DNA of 64,000 bases from Bombella sp. ESL0385. Lineage in GTDB: Bacteria; Pseudomonadota; Alphaproteobacteria; Acetobacterales; Acetobacteraceae. The translations under genes were made by a program, and so were the position numbers. Shown one piece after another: positions 27,781-37,343 of the stretch (position 1 is its first letter; every line of letters starts with the position of its first letter). The stretch is taken from the NCBI RefSeq assembly GCF_009725755.1, contig NZ_WNIJ01000002.1:186001-250000 (forward strand), in the 5' to 3' direction. Below the pieces are notes generated by a model. It ran no database searches. It was not told where the DNA came from and was given only the letters and a program-made list of their open reading frames with translations.

Positions 27781-29327
27781 TAGAAATGTTCCCAACCATC
27801 TTCATCATCAGAATGTGTTGGTAAGATTTTTCCATCCTGCTGAATCTCACCATGACGGCTGGCCAACAAAGGCGATGCTGCCTTTTGCTTCGTTCCCGCC
27901 GAGAAGACCGGTGCTCCTTCTTGCGGCAAGGCCTTTAGCTGGCTGCGGCCTAACAACGCACTATGCTCCGTGCCCCCCCCGATTGTGAAAGTTGCTAATG
28001 TTTCACGCAATTTAAGGGCTTGTGTCGTCAAATTATGGCTTGCCGCTGTGGATTGCTCGACCATCGCCGCATTTTGCTGGGTCATGCCATCCATACTGCT
28101 TACCGCGTCAGAAACCTCCGCCAAACTACGCGCTTGCTCATCGGTGGCTTGGGTCACCACTTCAACACGCTCTGCCAGAGCCTCGGTGCCTTCTTCAACA
28201 TCCTGAAGCAACCCACTTGTCCGCGCAACAAGGCGTACACCCTCTTGCACATGGGCTGTAGCGGTCTCTAACACATCACGAATCATATCAGCCGCTTTGG
28301 CAGATTGCTCCGCTAGGGATTGCACCTCTTTTGCAACCACTGCAAAACCACGGCCCGCCTCACCAGCACGCGCCGCCTCTACGCTCGCATTCAACGCAAG
28401 AACATTGGTTTTAAACGCAATATCACTCACCGAGCGCGTAATCTGCACAATATCATCTGATGATGTTTTGATAGAGTTCATCGCCTCACGAGTCTGCTCC
28501 ATCCCCGTAGAGGCTGTCTTAACCTTCTGCAACGTCTCTCTAGTCTCATTACTAGCATAAGAGCAGTTGCTCACTGTGGTTTGAAACCCCGCTGAGATAG
28601 ATTTTACAAAGGATGTAACCTGCCCAAGGCTCGCCGCCTGACGCTCTGTCCGTTTTGCAAGGTCATCAGAGGCTGTGGAGATTTCGCTCGCCCCATTAGC
28701 AATCATATTGGAGCTTTCTGCCACAGCCGAAAGTGCCGCCCCTAACCCCGCTAAAGAACCATTAAAAGCCTCCCGCACTGGGCCAAACTCCCCACTAAAT
28801 AACTCGCTCATGATGCGGATGGAGAGATCCCCTTGCGCTAATCGTTGCAAAGCACGGTTTAGCTCCTCTACAACAGAATGAGTTCGCACCTCACGTTCAC
28901 GCAGCTCCTCCATGGCCTCCATGGCTTTATTAGCCGCTTCACCATGCGCTTTTTCTGCCGCTTTTTGCTCCTGCAAACTCACCGCTAAAGAGGCAAGCAG
29001 CTTACCAAGCCGCCCTACACAATTCTTACGGCCTTCATATTGGCTAATATCTGGTGTGTAGCCCTCATCTAAAGCGGCACCCATACCCATCAAACGCTCT
29101 ACAGGCTCTGTTAAAGCTTTTGTAAGAAAAAGCCATACGCCCCATACTAGCAACATGCCAAAAACAAGCGTACCGACATTAATAAATGCAACACTATCAA
29201 ACTGCTTCTTTTGGAGATAACCCACCCCCTCCACAAGCAGCTGCACCGCTAGATAAAACTCAATCGCCAACATCGCTACACGCACTTGCACGCGGAACAA
29301 AGCATCTCTGTAAAGCCATTTGAACAT
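27780..29327 (-). CDS. Methyl-accepting chemotaxis protein without periplasmic sensor
   Basis: This 515-residue receptor has two N-terminal transmembrane segments (about 14 to 35 and 46 to 68) separated by only some ten residues, so no periplasmic ligand domain exists. HAMP-like coiled coil and methylation helices follow, and the hairpin tip has [30 protein letters not shown] as consensus. It probably reports a cytoplasmic or membrane-energy signal. It is the first gene of the chemotaxis operon and its leader carries the shared 15-mer at 29403 to 29417. Confidence 0.92.
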   Translation of the reverse strand: MFKWLYRDALFRVQVRVAMLAIEFYLAVQLLVEGVGYLQKKQFDSVAFINVGTLVFGMLLVWGVWLFLTKALTEPVERLMGMGAALDEGYTPDISQYEGRKNCVGRLGKLLASLAVSLQEQKAAEKAHGEAANKAMEAMEELREREVRTHSVVEELNRALQRLAQGDLSIRIMSELFSGEFGPVREAFNGSLAGLGAALSAVAESSNMIANGASEISTASDDLAKRTERQAASLGQVTSFVKSISAGFQTTVSNCSYASNETRETLQKVKTASTGMEQTREAMNSIKTSSDDIVQITRSVSDIAFKTNVLALNASVEAARAGEAGRGFAVVAKEVQSLAEQSAKAADMIRDVLETATAHVQEGVRLVARTSGLLQDVEEGTEALAERVEVVTQATDEQARSLAEVSDAVSSMDGMTQQNAAMVEQSTAASHNLTTQALKLRETLATFTIGGGTEHSALLGRSQLKALPQEGAPVFSAGTKQKAASPLLASRHGEIQQDGKILPTHSDDEDGWEHF

Positions 29328-29402
29328 CAGACTCCTCCCTTCCCTCCAGAAGATTCATCCCCGTTCAGCATGGCCAATATCCCCCAACGGGCTGCGAAAT
29401 TA

Positions 29403-29417
29403 CAAGACATAAGCCTT
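29403..29417. promoter_or_regulatory. Shared 15-mer upstream of the chemotaxis operon
   Basis: On the minus strand this reads AAGGCTTATGTCTTG, about 76 to 90 bases before the receptor start. The same 15 bases, with GGC placed six bases upstream in both, occur at 47632 to 47646 before the glycosyltransferase-motB operon. It lies in a 259-base A/T-rich gap without genes (29328 to 29586). A common regulator or promoter element is likely; the factor is unknown. Confidence 0.5.
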
Positions 29418-29586
29418 ATTATAGCCATATGAATTATGACCATGCCACAATTTAACCTTAAATAAGGCAGAATATCAGCAAAAAGAAGGCTATTTATCAA
29501 AAAATAGACATAATATAGGCTTCCATTTACCTTCCATTAGCTCATTTTAACTTTATTTGATCCTGTTAATTTGTGGAGAATACAGC

Positions 29587-30417
29587 TCATTTAGCAATAT
29601 TACAATCCACCGGACTATTAAGACGATTCATCGCATCAGGGCTTAATTTACGAATACCTGCTAAATATTGTGACAAAACATTAGCCCGGTCTGGCGTCAT
29701 ATTTCCAATAACTTCAGAAATACGGCGCGGTATCATATGTTGTGCTACCGGGACCATGACGCGCATATCCAATACATCAAACATAGCGGCAGCATCACGC
29801 GGGGACATTTGCTCATAAATGCGCGCGAGCCGGTCAATACTATGCTCCACATCTTGGCGGCGTTGGTCTTGCTCAGCAGATAGTTCCGAAGCATTACGCC
29901 CTAACGCTTGCAACTTCTCATCAAGTTCTTTTTGCTCAGCTTCAAGGCTTTTTTGTTGCTGCTTTAAAGCCTCTGCCTGCCCTTGCATCGCCTGACGATG
30001 AGCCAAGATTTCCTCATTTAACCCCTGCTCTGCCGTTTTAACACGCGGCTCCAACGCATCCTCATCTTTCTCTCCAGAGGCCGGGTCCCCTTCTGCCAAA
30101 CCATTAAGCGGCGTCCATCCCTGTAATTTATTGACATAAACGCGCACTGTAGTCGGATGCGTCTTTTTCGGCACTGCACCCGTTGCTGTAGGCTGAAGGG
30201 GCGTTTTCTCGCCATCACTCCGGGCTGCTATTACCCCCTTCTTCTCCAGCTCTGCACCATTCTTTGGGGGCTCCTTCTCCGTATTAGGCTGGCTAATCTG
30301 CGCCGCGAGAGAATGAAGATTCAACGCCAAAAGGACCGTCATCAAACAGGAGGCAAGATTTGTAATCTTACTAAGGGAAAAGCCCGGTTTTTTCACAGCC
30401 CTAGCACGTCCTCTCAT
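29587..30417 (-). CDS. MotE-like flagellar protein with MgtE N-terminal-like domain
   Basis: This is a 276-residue protein. A hydrophobic N-terminal segment (KITNLASCLMTVLLALNLHSLAA) exports or anchors it. A Pro/Lys-rich linker leads to a coiled coil at about 130 to 200 (KQQQKSLEAEQKELDEKLQ). The C-terminal domain, YEQMSPRDAAAMFDVLDMRV onward, matches the MgtE_N fold used by MotE, a periplasmic chaperone of MotC in rhizobia. No motC is in the window. GAGGA lies 8 bases before the ATG at 30417, which is preferred over 30432. It closes the flgB-flgC operon. Confidence 0.75.
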   Translation of the reverse strand: MRGRARAVKKPGFSLSKITNLASCLMTVLLALNLHSLAAQISQPNTEKEPPKNGAELEKKGVIAARSDGEKTPLQPTATGAVPKKTHPTTVRVYVNKLQGWTPLNGLAEGDPASGEKDEDALEPRVKTAEQGLNEEILAHRQAMQGQAEALKQQQKSLEAEQKELDEKLQALGRNASELSAEQDQRRQDVEHSIDRLARIYEQMSPRDAAAMFDVLDMRVMVPVAQHMIPRRISEVIGNMTPDRANVLSQYLAGIRKLSPDAMNRLNSPVDCNIAK

Positions 30418-30462
30418 AATATCCGTCCTCATACCCGGCGCAGTGCAAACAACACCGCTTCC

Positions 30463-30873
30463 TCAATCCCGCATGACATTAATAGCGCGCGTCAACATAG
30501 CGCGTGTTACCTGCAAGGCATTCAAATTAGCCTCATATGAATGTTGAGCGTCATGACTATCCATAATCTCTACAATGGAACTCACATTCGGCATCTTCAC
30601 ATAGCCTTGCTCATTAGCCGCAGGATGGGCCGGGTCGTACCGCATTTGGAAGTCGGATTGATCCTCCCCAACCGAACGTATCGCAACGCTGGAAACGCCA
30701 CTGGCACGATCCAACGATTCTTTAAAGGTTACAATTTTACGGCGATACGGGTCCGCTCCCGGCGATGCTCCTGTCGTCTCAGCATTTGCAAGATTCTCCG
30801 CCGCAACACGCAAACGTGCTGTTTGTGCCCGCATCCCAGCGGCTGAAACACCAATTGTATCAGAAAAATCCAT
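30463..30873 (-). CDS. flgC: Flagellar proximal rod protein FlgC
   Basis: This 136-residue protein is a proximal rod subunit of the basal body, exported by the flagellar type III system. The N-terminal rod signature runs IGVSAAGMRAQTARLRVAAENLANAETT, and GYVKMPNVSSIVEIMD then YEANLNALQVTRAML close the coiled ends. The length is standard. It follows flgB by 43 bases. Confidence 0.95.
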   Translation of the reverse strand: MDFSDTIGVSAAGMRAQTARLRVAAENLANAETTGASPGADPYRRKIVTFKESLDRASGVSSVAIRSVGEDQSDFQMRYDPAHPAANEQGYVKMPNVSSIVEIMDSHDAQHSYEANLNALQVTRAMLTRAINVMRD

Positions 30874-30916
30874 CTCTCATCCCTCTCACACTCAAAACAA
30901 AACCATAAAGCAAGGC

Positions 30917-31324
30917 TTATTGCCCGCCAGAACTGCCCAAAGCCATGCCGTACATGCCCATATAACGGCCATAAACGGTTGTCGCGAAACGCTGCTGGTC
31001 ACTTGTTTGCGCAATTTTGCCTAGCTCATCTTCCAAAACCACACGGTTACCATCCAAAGAGGCACGCCCCCCTTCTCGCTTAGCGTGGCTCTCCCCTGCT
31101 GGCCCTAGCATATGCCCCGGCTGTGTACGCTTTAACGCCACCATATGTGCCGCATTCACCACACCCTGAAACGGCGTAACATCTTTAGGGCTATAATGCG
31201 GCGTGTTGGCATTAGCGACATTCCCTGCCAACACGGATTCACGATTTTGCAGCCAACTCATCCGCCGCTCCGCAAGGTGGAGAAGATCCGTGCCCTGCCC
31301 CGGCCCTGTTATCATATTACTCAT
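30917..31324 (-). CDS. flgB: Flagellar proximal rod protein FlgB
   Basis: This 135-residue rod subunit has the conserved NVANANTPHYSPKDVTPF segment and RMSWLQNRESVLAGN before it. It sits between the 925-residue protein and flgC in one minus-strand operon. FlgB forms the base of the rod above the MS ring, and its usual partner fliE is transcribed divergently at 34658. Confidence 0.95.
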   Translation of the reverse strand: MSNMITGPGQGTDLLHLAERRMSWLQNRESVLAGNVANANTPHYSPKDVTPFQGVVNAAHMVALKRTQPGHMLGPAGESHAKREGGRASLDGNRVVLEDELGKIAQTSDQQRFATTVYGRYMGMYGMALGSSGGQ

Positions 31325-31361
31325 CGCGCTCTATCCTTTCCCCATCCGCTTTAGGCCATTC

Positions 31362-34139
31362 CTAATCTTGTTCTGGCGAGACAAGCAGTTGGAACATACG
31401 CCCTGCATCGCCCTCAAAAGGACGTTCACCTACGCGGTTTTTAATCCAATTCAGCATACCCACATCCCCCGCACGGGACGCATCAGAGGCAAAACGTAAG
31501 GCCAAAAGCTGCTGCGATACGTCCAAGGCCCCTTGCTCTGGCAAGTCATGCTCTACCATGCCGCGCAAATCCGCTATTGCAGCAGGCCACTCCTCCCGAT
31601 TTTCATGCAAGCGTGCCCGCATATCGGCCCCTTGAGAAGATTGGTCGGCACTGAGCAAATAAAGGGCGATTTCTGGCTTGCCAGACGCCGCAGCCATACG
31701 CGCCATAATGCGATTCCGCTCAGCCGCTTCCTGCGGGGGCATGGGGTTAGGAGCCGTTTGCGCTAATGTGGCAGAGGCTTCATCAAACAAGCCGCGCTTA
31801 ATTTCATTCTCTGCCAACATATCCCCACCGGCTGCCCGCTTTTGTGGGTCAGTTATCATAGGGATGGCCGTTGTCATGGCCTCACCAGCTTTATCAGCTA
31901 ACCCTAACCGCCCCAAAAGCTGGCCATAAGAAAGCTGCAAAGTCCCTTTTTGGTCACTTGGCAAAAGGTCTGGCAAATAAGCCCGCATGAGCGCAGCCCC
32001 ACGCACCAACGCCGCTTCATCCTGTGGGGATTGCCCAGCCGATGCCCCATGAGGCAAGTCCTGCATTAAGCCTGTTAAAGCCTTGCCTAAAAGAGCCTGT
32101 ATACGCGCCGGGTCTTGTTGAAGTGGTGTATCCTCCACTTGATTAAGGGCTTGCAAAGCGGCTTCCCATTTTTTTGCACGAATATTCGCCCCAGCCCGCA
32201 ACATATTCACCACACCATCACGCCCTGCAAGGCGAGCATCAGGCAGGAGAGAAGCATATTGCCGCGCCGCTTTCTCAGAGTCGATATGCCCATCACGCAC
32301 GCTGAGGGCTATGCCTTCCTCCATCGCTTTTTCCGCCACGATAGGGTCTTTATCAACAGACAAATCCTCCAAGAGATGGATCGCCTCATCCTCACGCCCA
32401 GAGCGTAACGCACGCACCGCCTTCGCAAATTGATACGCACTCCCCTCCGGCAGATGGTCCAAAGCATGCCATTCTGCTGAGCCGCCATGGCGGGCGATGG
32501 TTTCTGCCGCGATGGGCAGCAAGAAGGACCGCAACGGCTCTGGATAATTCATCAAACGGGGCATATCGCGGGCAAGAAGATGAGCCGCCTCGCTATCCTT
32601 CCCCCCTGCTAGAGCTTCATAAAGCCCCTGCCAGAGCTTCGTTGCGCGTATAGCCTGCTCCGGCCATTGCTGCATGAGCTGTGAGGCCCCTTTCATCTGG
32701 CCTGTCAGCAAATCCGTCGCTGCCAGAAAGAAGCGCACATCCGGGCGAAAGGCTTCCTCCGGGTCATCCTCCAAAGCGACATCCATAATCGCCCGTGCCT
32801 CGGGGAAGATTCCAACCCCTAACGCCGCTTGTGCTGCCTCAAACCGTTTTTTAAACCGCTCTCCCGGTGTGGAATCAGCCGCCGCGATTAAGGCATGGCG
32901 ATAACGCTCTCGTGCTTGGGCTGGGGTGAGATTTTTAAGCCCTAACCAATTTAAATCTACATCACTGGCATAAATCGCACGATCCAAATCCGACAAAGGA
33001 CGACCATCCGCACGTTGGAGGAGGTCCCCTTTAGCAACGGCCTTCATCGTCACCTGTGGCGGATCATGCTGAGCAATGACGATCCCCTCCAGAGAGGGCC
33101 ATACGTCATAATCCACTCCCCGCCGTAAAGAGAGCATCCCACCATCATCTAAAACCGTTGTCCCTACTAATAAGGGCGTATTTGAGACGGGGTCTTCAAC
33201 CGAGAAAACACGTCCCGGCTTCCGCATAGGGAAGTAAAGACCATCCTCACGCAATGTTGGGCTGATTTCACGCCTATCGGTATAATCAACAGCAGGCGGT
33301 GGTTGATCACCTAACACCCAGCCATTACTTTGCTGCGAGAGATATAAAGCCCGTGTATCTGGCACAGGCAGAGTAATCATCGTTACATCGGGTAAAGCCG
33401 TCACACTCAACTGTGCAAACATGCCATCCCCACGCAGGGCCGCTATGTCCATAAGGTGGCGGCCATCCACCAAAATGATGAGACGGTCCCCACTTTGATA
33501 CGCCGCTATCCCCATCTGCCCCGGTACAGGGATAAGAATCCGATTGCGTGAAGATGCTGTTGCAGCCGGTATATGCCCCACTGCCTGAGAGGGAACAGAC
33601 GCATCCCCTACCCCTGCGGCAAGCCCCACCGCTCCCGCAGCAGCTGGGTGACCCTCCGGTTTGGTGGCAGTCACCTCCGCTGGCTGTATCGTATGAGGTG
33701 GACGCGCCACTTTCTTCACAGAATGAGTAGAACTCTCTTTAGGAGCTTTTCCTCCCTGTGGACCACCAACGCCAAGCACATGCACACCCCAGCCAGCGGG
33801 CAATTCATCCAATAAAGGATCCCCCGGCTTAATGTGCATTTGCCCTAATGTTTCACTATTAGCGACATTTTCAGCATGGTGCGATGCAGCCGCTTTGCGT
33901 TGATGCTTCGCCCCACGAGTGATGCGCGCCGAATGTGCATGAGGGGACGATGGCACAGCAAAAGCCGATGATGCCAACAGCACCCTCCGGCTCCCACCGT
34001 CATACCCCCCGATGAGGAGCATACCCACAGCACCATAACAAGCTGTCCGCCATCCCAATACGGGCAGCCGCCGCACAGCCTTACGAACAGCGCGCATCAT
34101 CGTGCTGCAATCCCCCATCATATCATTCCGCTCACGCAT
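31362..34139 (-). CDS. Large secreted AMIN/TPR-like protein in flagellar operon
   Basis: This 925-residue protein has an N-terminal hydrophobic segment (CYGAVGMLLIGGYDGGS) consistent with export. Residues about 200 to 290 look like an AMIN-type beta domain (IPVPGQMGIAAYQSGDRLIILVDG). From about 400 on it is built of alpha-hairpin repeats of TPR character (FKKRFEAAQAALGVGIFPEA, AVRALRSGREDEAIHLLEDL). It precedes flgB in the same operon, so I infer a periplasmic role near the motor or rod. Whether the ATG at 34139 or a downstream one is used is uncertain. I know of no named function. Confidence 0.7.
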   Translation of the reverse strand: MRERNDMMGDCSTMMRAVRKAVRRLPVLGWRTACYGAVGMLLIGGYDGGSRRVLLASSAFAVPSSPHAHSARITRGAKHQRKAAASHHAENVANSETLGQMHIKPGDPLLDELPAGWGVHVLGVGGPQGGKAPKESSTHSVKKVARPPHTIQPAEVTATKPEGHPAAAGAVGLAAGVGDASVPSQAVGHIPAATASSRNRILIPVPGQMGIAAYQSGDRLIILVDGRHLMDIAALRGDGMFAQLSVTALPDVTMITLPVPDTRALYLSQQSNGWVLGDQPPPAVDYTDRREISPTLREDGLYFPMRKPGRVFSVEDPVSNTPLLVGTTVLDDGGMLSLRRGVDYDVWPSLEGIVIAQHDPPQVTMKAVAKGDLLQRADGRPLSDLDRAIYASDVDLNWLGLKNLTPAQARERYRHALIAAADSTPGERFKKRFEAAQAALGVGIFPEARAIMDVALEDDPEEAFRPDVRFFLAATDLLTGQMKGASQLMQQWPEQAIRATKLWQGLYEALAGGKDSEAAHLLARDMPRLMNYPEPLRSFLLPIAAETIARHGGSAEWHALDHLPEGSAYQFAKAVRALRSGREDEAIHLLEDLSVDKDPIVAEKAMEEGIALSVRDGHIDSEKAARQYASLLPDARLAGRDGVVNMLRAGANIRAKKWEAALQALNQVEDTPLQQDPARIQALLGKALTGLMQDLPHGASAGQSPQDEAALVRGAALMRAYLPDLLPSDQKGTLQLSYGQLLGRLGLADKAGEAMTTAIPMITDPQKRAAGGDMLAENEIKRGLFDEASATLAQTAPNPMPPQEAAERNRIMARMAAASGKPEIALYLLSADQSSQGADMRARLHENREEWPAAIADLRGMVEHDLPEQGALDVSQQLLALRFASDASRAGDVGMLNWIKNRVGERPFEGDAGRMFQLLVSPEQD

Positions 34140-34188
34140 TCCTCTCCCCGCCCGGCCGCGATTCGGTCCGCACGGCCCTCACAGGCCC

Positions 34189-34434
34189 TTAACCCAACAA
34201 GCTGGCAAAGCTGGCTGTAGCGGAGTTTTTACGCACGCCTTTTGCGCTGGGAACCACCTGCCCTGTCGCATCAAGCTGCATAGACGCTTGCGCCCCATTG
34301 CTACGCTGGGAGGAGATTTGTACGCGCCCCGCATTTTGCGGCCGCACCGCCTTACGCGCCTCACGCGCTTGTTGAACCGTATGCATCTTCATAGAAGACG
34401 CTAACTGAGAGGCTAGTGACGCTTCTGACATCAT
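34189..34434 (-). CDS. Small unrecognised protein heading the flgBC operon
   Basis: This 81-residue protein is rich in Ser, Ala and Gln, without a signal peptide. AAGGA lies 4 to 7 bases before tandem ATGs. It ends at LASLLG 49 bases before the next gene. The first 30 residues look like an amphipathic helix (EASLASQLASSMKMHTVQQA), as in substrates exported by the flagellar type III system. No family is recognised. It is placed first in the operon with flgB and flgC. Confidence 0.6.
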   Translation of the reverse strand: MMSEASLASQLASSMKMHTVQQAREARKAVRPQNAGRVQISSQRSNGAQASMQLDATGQVVPSAKGVRKNSATASFASLLG

Positions 34435-34657
34435 TTTATCCTTACATTAGGGTTTAGAACCACATCTATTGGCTTTTGATAGCGAATCAAAACCCAAAAA
34501 CAAAGCCAATTAAGCATATAACTTTTAACAAGCCATAAAATTGCCTTATTTTTTGAGAAAATTATGGAATTATTTTTAAGCAAGCATTACAAAAGCCCAT
34601 GAAGTCCTTGTACCTCACGGTGCAGCCTCTCTCATTTATAGGAGTGTTCCCAAGGCC

Positions 34658-35014
34658 ATGTCCCTTTCCAGCATTGCCAGCACCACAGCACAAAGCTTTG
34701 ATGCCGGGCAGGCCTATGGTCGTGCCCAACAGCTTACTCAAGCAACCCGCTTAGAAAATGCTGCCCCCATGACAGATGCCGACACAAGCGATGCTGTCTC
34801 TAGCTTCAGCTCTGTTTTAAGCACTGCCATTAAAGGGGCCATTAACACAGGCAAAGTAGCGGAGAGCCAAACGGCCCTTGCCCTCTCTGGCAAAGGCAAT
34901 ATGTCCGATGTTGTGGCCTCTGTTGAAGAAGCAAAACTCACCTTGCAAACCGTCACAACATTACGGGATCGCTTTGTGAGCGCCTATCAAGACGTTATGC
35001 GGATGTCCATTTAA
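34658..35014 (+). CDS. fliE: Flagellar hook-basal body complex protein FliE
   Basis: This 118-residue protein joins the MS ring to the rod. The C-terminal signature is diagnostic: GKGNMSDVVASVEEAKLTLQ followed by TTLRDRFVSAYQDVMRMSI. The N-terminal 40 residues are variable, as usual. It heads a plus-strand operon fliE-fliQ-fliR-flhB, divergent from the flgB-flgC operon across a 223-base A/T-rich gap. Confidence 0.93.
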   Translation: MSLSSIASTTAQSFDAGQAYGRAQQLTQATRLENAAPMTDADTSDAVSSFSSVLSTAIKGAINTGKVAESQTALALSGKGNMSDVVASVEEAKLTLQTVTTLRDRFVSAYQDVMRMSI

Positions 35015-35056
35015 GCCTTATTAGGCAATAACAGCCAATTACGAGGGGAGCACCCA

Positions 35057-35332
35057 ATGGGGCACGCGGTTGATGTGCAGGAAATACTGCGTCAAACACT
35101 TCTTGTTGCCGTCAAACTTGGGGCCCCCTCCCTATTGGCATCCCTATTAGCGGGGCTATGTGTCTCACTCTTTCAAGCGATGACACAAATTAGCGAAGCT
35201 ACACTCTCCTTTGTACCAAAATTCATTGCGGCAACAGCAACGCTGATACTCACAGCCTCCTTCATGCACGCCACCATCCATGCCTATGCAGAGCTGATTT
35301 TTGATCAACTCATCAAGGCTGGGGGCATCTAA
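35057..35332 (+). CDS. fliQ: Flagellar export gate protein FliQ
   Basis: This 91-residue protein has two hydrophobic hairpin segments (PSLLASLLAGLCVSLFQAM and FIAATATLILTASFM). The conserved TQISEATLSFVPK lies between them. FliQ assembles with FliP and FliR into the export gate. GGGGAG lies about 7 bases before the ATG, and its stop is directly followed by the fliR start. Confidence 0.95.
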   Translation: MGHAVDVQEILRQTLLVAVKLGAPSLLASLLAGLCVSLFQAMTQISEATLSFVPKFIAATATLILTASFMHATIHAYAELIFDQLIKAGGI

Positions 35333-36169
35333 ATGAACAGCCTAGCCGATTTCTTTGGCTCGCCTGACCTTGCCGCACCTCATGGCTCTATCGCCATCCT
35401 AACAGGCATATTTGTCATCATCCTCTGCCGTGTTAGTGCCGTAGTTATGCTCGCCCCTGGCCTTGGAGAAATGGGAGCCCCCGCCCGTATCCGAGCAGGG
35501 CTATGCTTAGGGATAACCATCGCCCTTTTACCCGTCATTCAGCAACGACTCATCGCCGTCTCTGGCGAGGCGTTGCGTATGCCCTCTATGTTGCTCAAGC
35601 TCATTGCAGGGGAACTTCTTTGTGGGTTTTTCCTCGGCATGATGGCGCGGCTTCTGAGCCTTTCCCTCGCTATTGCGGGGCAAATTATCGCCGTCTTTAC
35701 CGGGATGGCAAGCGTCATCCAAACTGATAGCCAATTAGGAGCTTCCAGCACAGCCGTCAGCCATATGACCAATGCTTTGGCCCCCATCATCCTTTTTGCA
35801 ACAGGGCTCTACGCCCTCCCTCTTTTTGCGATTTCTGGCTCTTATACACTCTTTCCAGCAGGGCATCTTACCGCCCTCCTTGTGGGGGATATGACAAAAG
35901 ATATAACCCATATTGTCAGTGTTAGCTTCCTCATCGGGATGCAACTTGCCGCCCCTTATATTCTAATAGGGACATTATGGCCTGCCATGCTGGGGGTGCT
36001 TAACCGGCTAATGCCCTCCATACAAGTCTATTCCCTTGCCATCCCCGCACAGATTCTAGGGGGGATTTTGCTCCTAGCCTTACTCATACAAATCCTTACC
36101 AGCACATGGGCAGAGAAAATGCAGCTCTATCTCTCCACCCTGCCCGGCCTTGGGCTAACCACCCCCTAA
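35333..36169 (+). CDS. fliR: Flagellar export gate protein FliR
   Basis: This 278-residue membrane protein has about six hydrophobic segments. FliR-type phrases include VSAVVMLAPGLGEMGAPARIRAGL, GELLCGFFLGMMARLLSLSLAIAGQIIAV, and the late GVLNRLMPSIQVYSLAIPAQILGGI. It starts with no gap after fliQ and ends 6 bases before flhB. The length is close to the 260 of the family. Confidence 0.95.
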   Translation: MNSLADFFGSPDLAAPHGSIAILTGIFVIILCRVSAVVMLAPGLGEMGAPARIRAGLCLGITIALLPVIQQRLIAVSGEALRMPSMLLKLIAGELLCGFFLGMMARLLSLSLAIAGQIIAVFTGMASVIQTDSQLGASSTAVSHMTNALAPIILFATGLYALPLFAISGSYTLFPAGHLTALLVGDMTKDITHIVSVSFLIGMQLAAPYILIGTLWPAMLGVLNRLMPSIQVYSLAIPAQILGGILLLALLIQILTSTWAEKMQLYLSTLPGLGLTTP

Positions 36170-36175
36170 CATCAT

Positions 36176-37285
36176 ATGGCAGAAGAAAATGGCAGCGGCG
36201 GGGGTGAAAAGACCCAAGACCCAACAGAAAAACGCCTCCAAAAAGCACGCGAAGATGGCAATATTGCTCAATCGAAAGAGCTGCTCATCCTCGTTGCCTT
36301 AGGCACGTTTTTGCTCGTTTTTGCGCTGACCATTCCTAACGCAGCACGGCAATTTATCCGGGAGATGAATGGCATCTTCCTTCATTTTGACTTTGTAGGT
36401 CAGGACCCCGCGGCCCTCTATGGCTTTACCCTCCATGCTCTTACAGCAGGCCTCCACCTCATTGGCCCTCTTATGGGCACAGGGGCCTGTGCTATTTTAA
36501 TCGGCGGGTTGTTACAAACGGGTTTCCTCTTTCGCCCCCAAAGTTTGCAGCCTGATATAAGCCGCCTCTCCCCGCTCAAAGGCCTCAAGCGAATCGTCAG
36601 TGTGAATAATCTGATCGAGTTGCTAAAAACCATCGCTAAATTCGCCGTCTTTGGCGTTATCCTTTACAAGGTTGCCTTACAAACGGTTGATTTAGCCCCA
36701 CAAACAGAACGCTGGACGCCGTATCAACTTATTGATGCCATGAAATCTTGGTTCGTCTATGCGGGTTTTATGGTGCTGGCCATACAATGCGTCATCACAG
36801 GGCTCGATGAGGTCTGGACGCGCTATCATCGCTTCGCCAAATTACGGATGAGCTTGCAAGATATTAAAGATGAAATGAAACAAACGGAGGGGGACCCGCA
36901 AATTAAGGCCCGCCTTAGGCAGCTACGCCAAAGCCGCTCCCGCCGACAGATGATGAAGGCTGTGAAAGAGGCCACCGTTATTGTCGTCAACCCTACCCAT
37001 TATGCCGTAGCGATTCTTTACGACCAAAACAGCAACACAGCCCCGCATATTGTTGCTAAAGGTATGGATGATCTGGCTTTTCGCATCCGCGATATTGCCC
37101 GCAAAGCGCGAATCCCCGTTATCTCCAACCCGCCTTTAGCACGCTCTTTGCACAGCCTCCCTCTTGATAGTGAAATCCCCGAGGAGTTTTGGAAGCCCGT
37201 TGCTACAATTATTGCCTATGTGATGCGCCTTAAAACCCCCGGCGCACGCGCGCAGCTTCCTACAGAGACATCATCATCTCTTTAA
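36176..37285 (+). CDS. flhB: Flagellar export switch protein FlhB
   Basis: This 369-residue protein sets the substrate-specificity switch of the flagellar export apparatus. It opens with GEKTQDPTEKRLQKAREDGNIAQSKE, has four hydrophobic segments, and carries the autocleavage motif NPTH in VIVVNPTHYAVAILYD. The C-terminal domain contains VVAKGMDDLAFRIRDIA-like residues and PPLARSLH. It ends the fliE operon. Confidence 0.97.
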   Translation: MAEENGSGGGEKTQDPTEKRLQKAREDGNIAQSKELLILVALGTFLLVFALTIPNAARQFIREMNGIFLHFDFVGQDPAALYGFTLHALTAGLHLIGPLMGTGACAILIGGLLQTGFLFRPQSLQPDISRLSPLKGLKRIVSVNNLIELLKTIAKFAVFGVILYKVALQTVDLAPQTERWTPYQLIDAMKSWFVYAGFMVLAIQCVITGLDEVWTRYHRFAKLRMSLQDIKDEMKQTEGDPQIKARLRQLRQSRSRRQMMKAVKEATVIVVNPTHYAVAILYDQNSNTAPHIVAKGMDDLAFRIRDIARKARIPVISNPPLARSLHSLPLDSEIPEEFWKPVATIIAYVMRLKTPGARAQLPTETSSSL

Positions 37286-37343
37286 AAAACCTTTATGTAA
37301 CGCCTTATTCATGAAATAAGCATGTTATATTTGATTTGAATAG

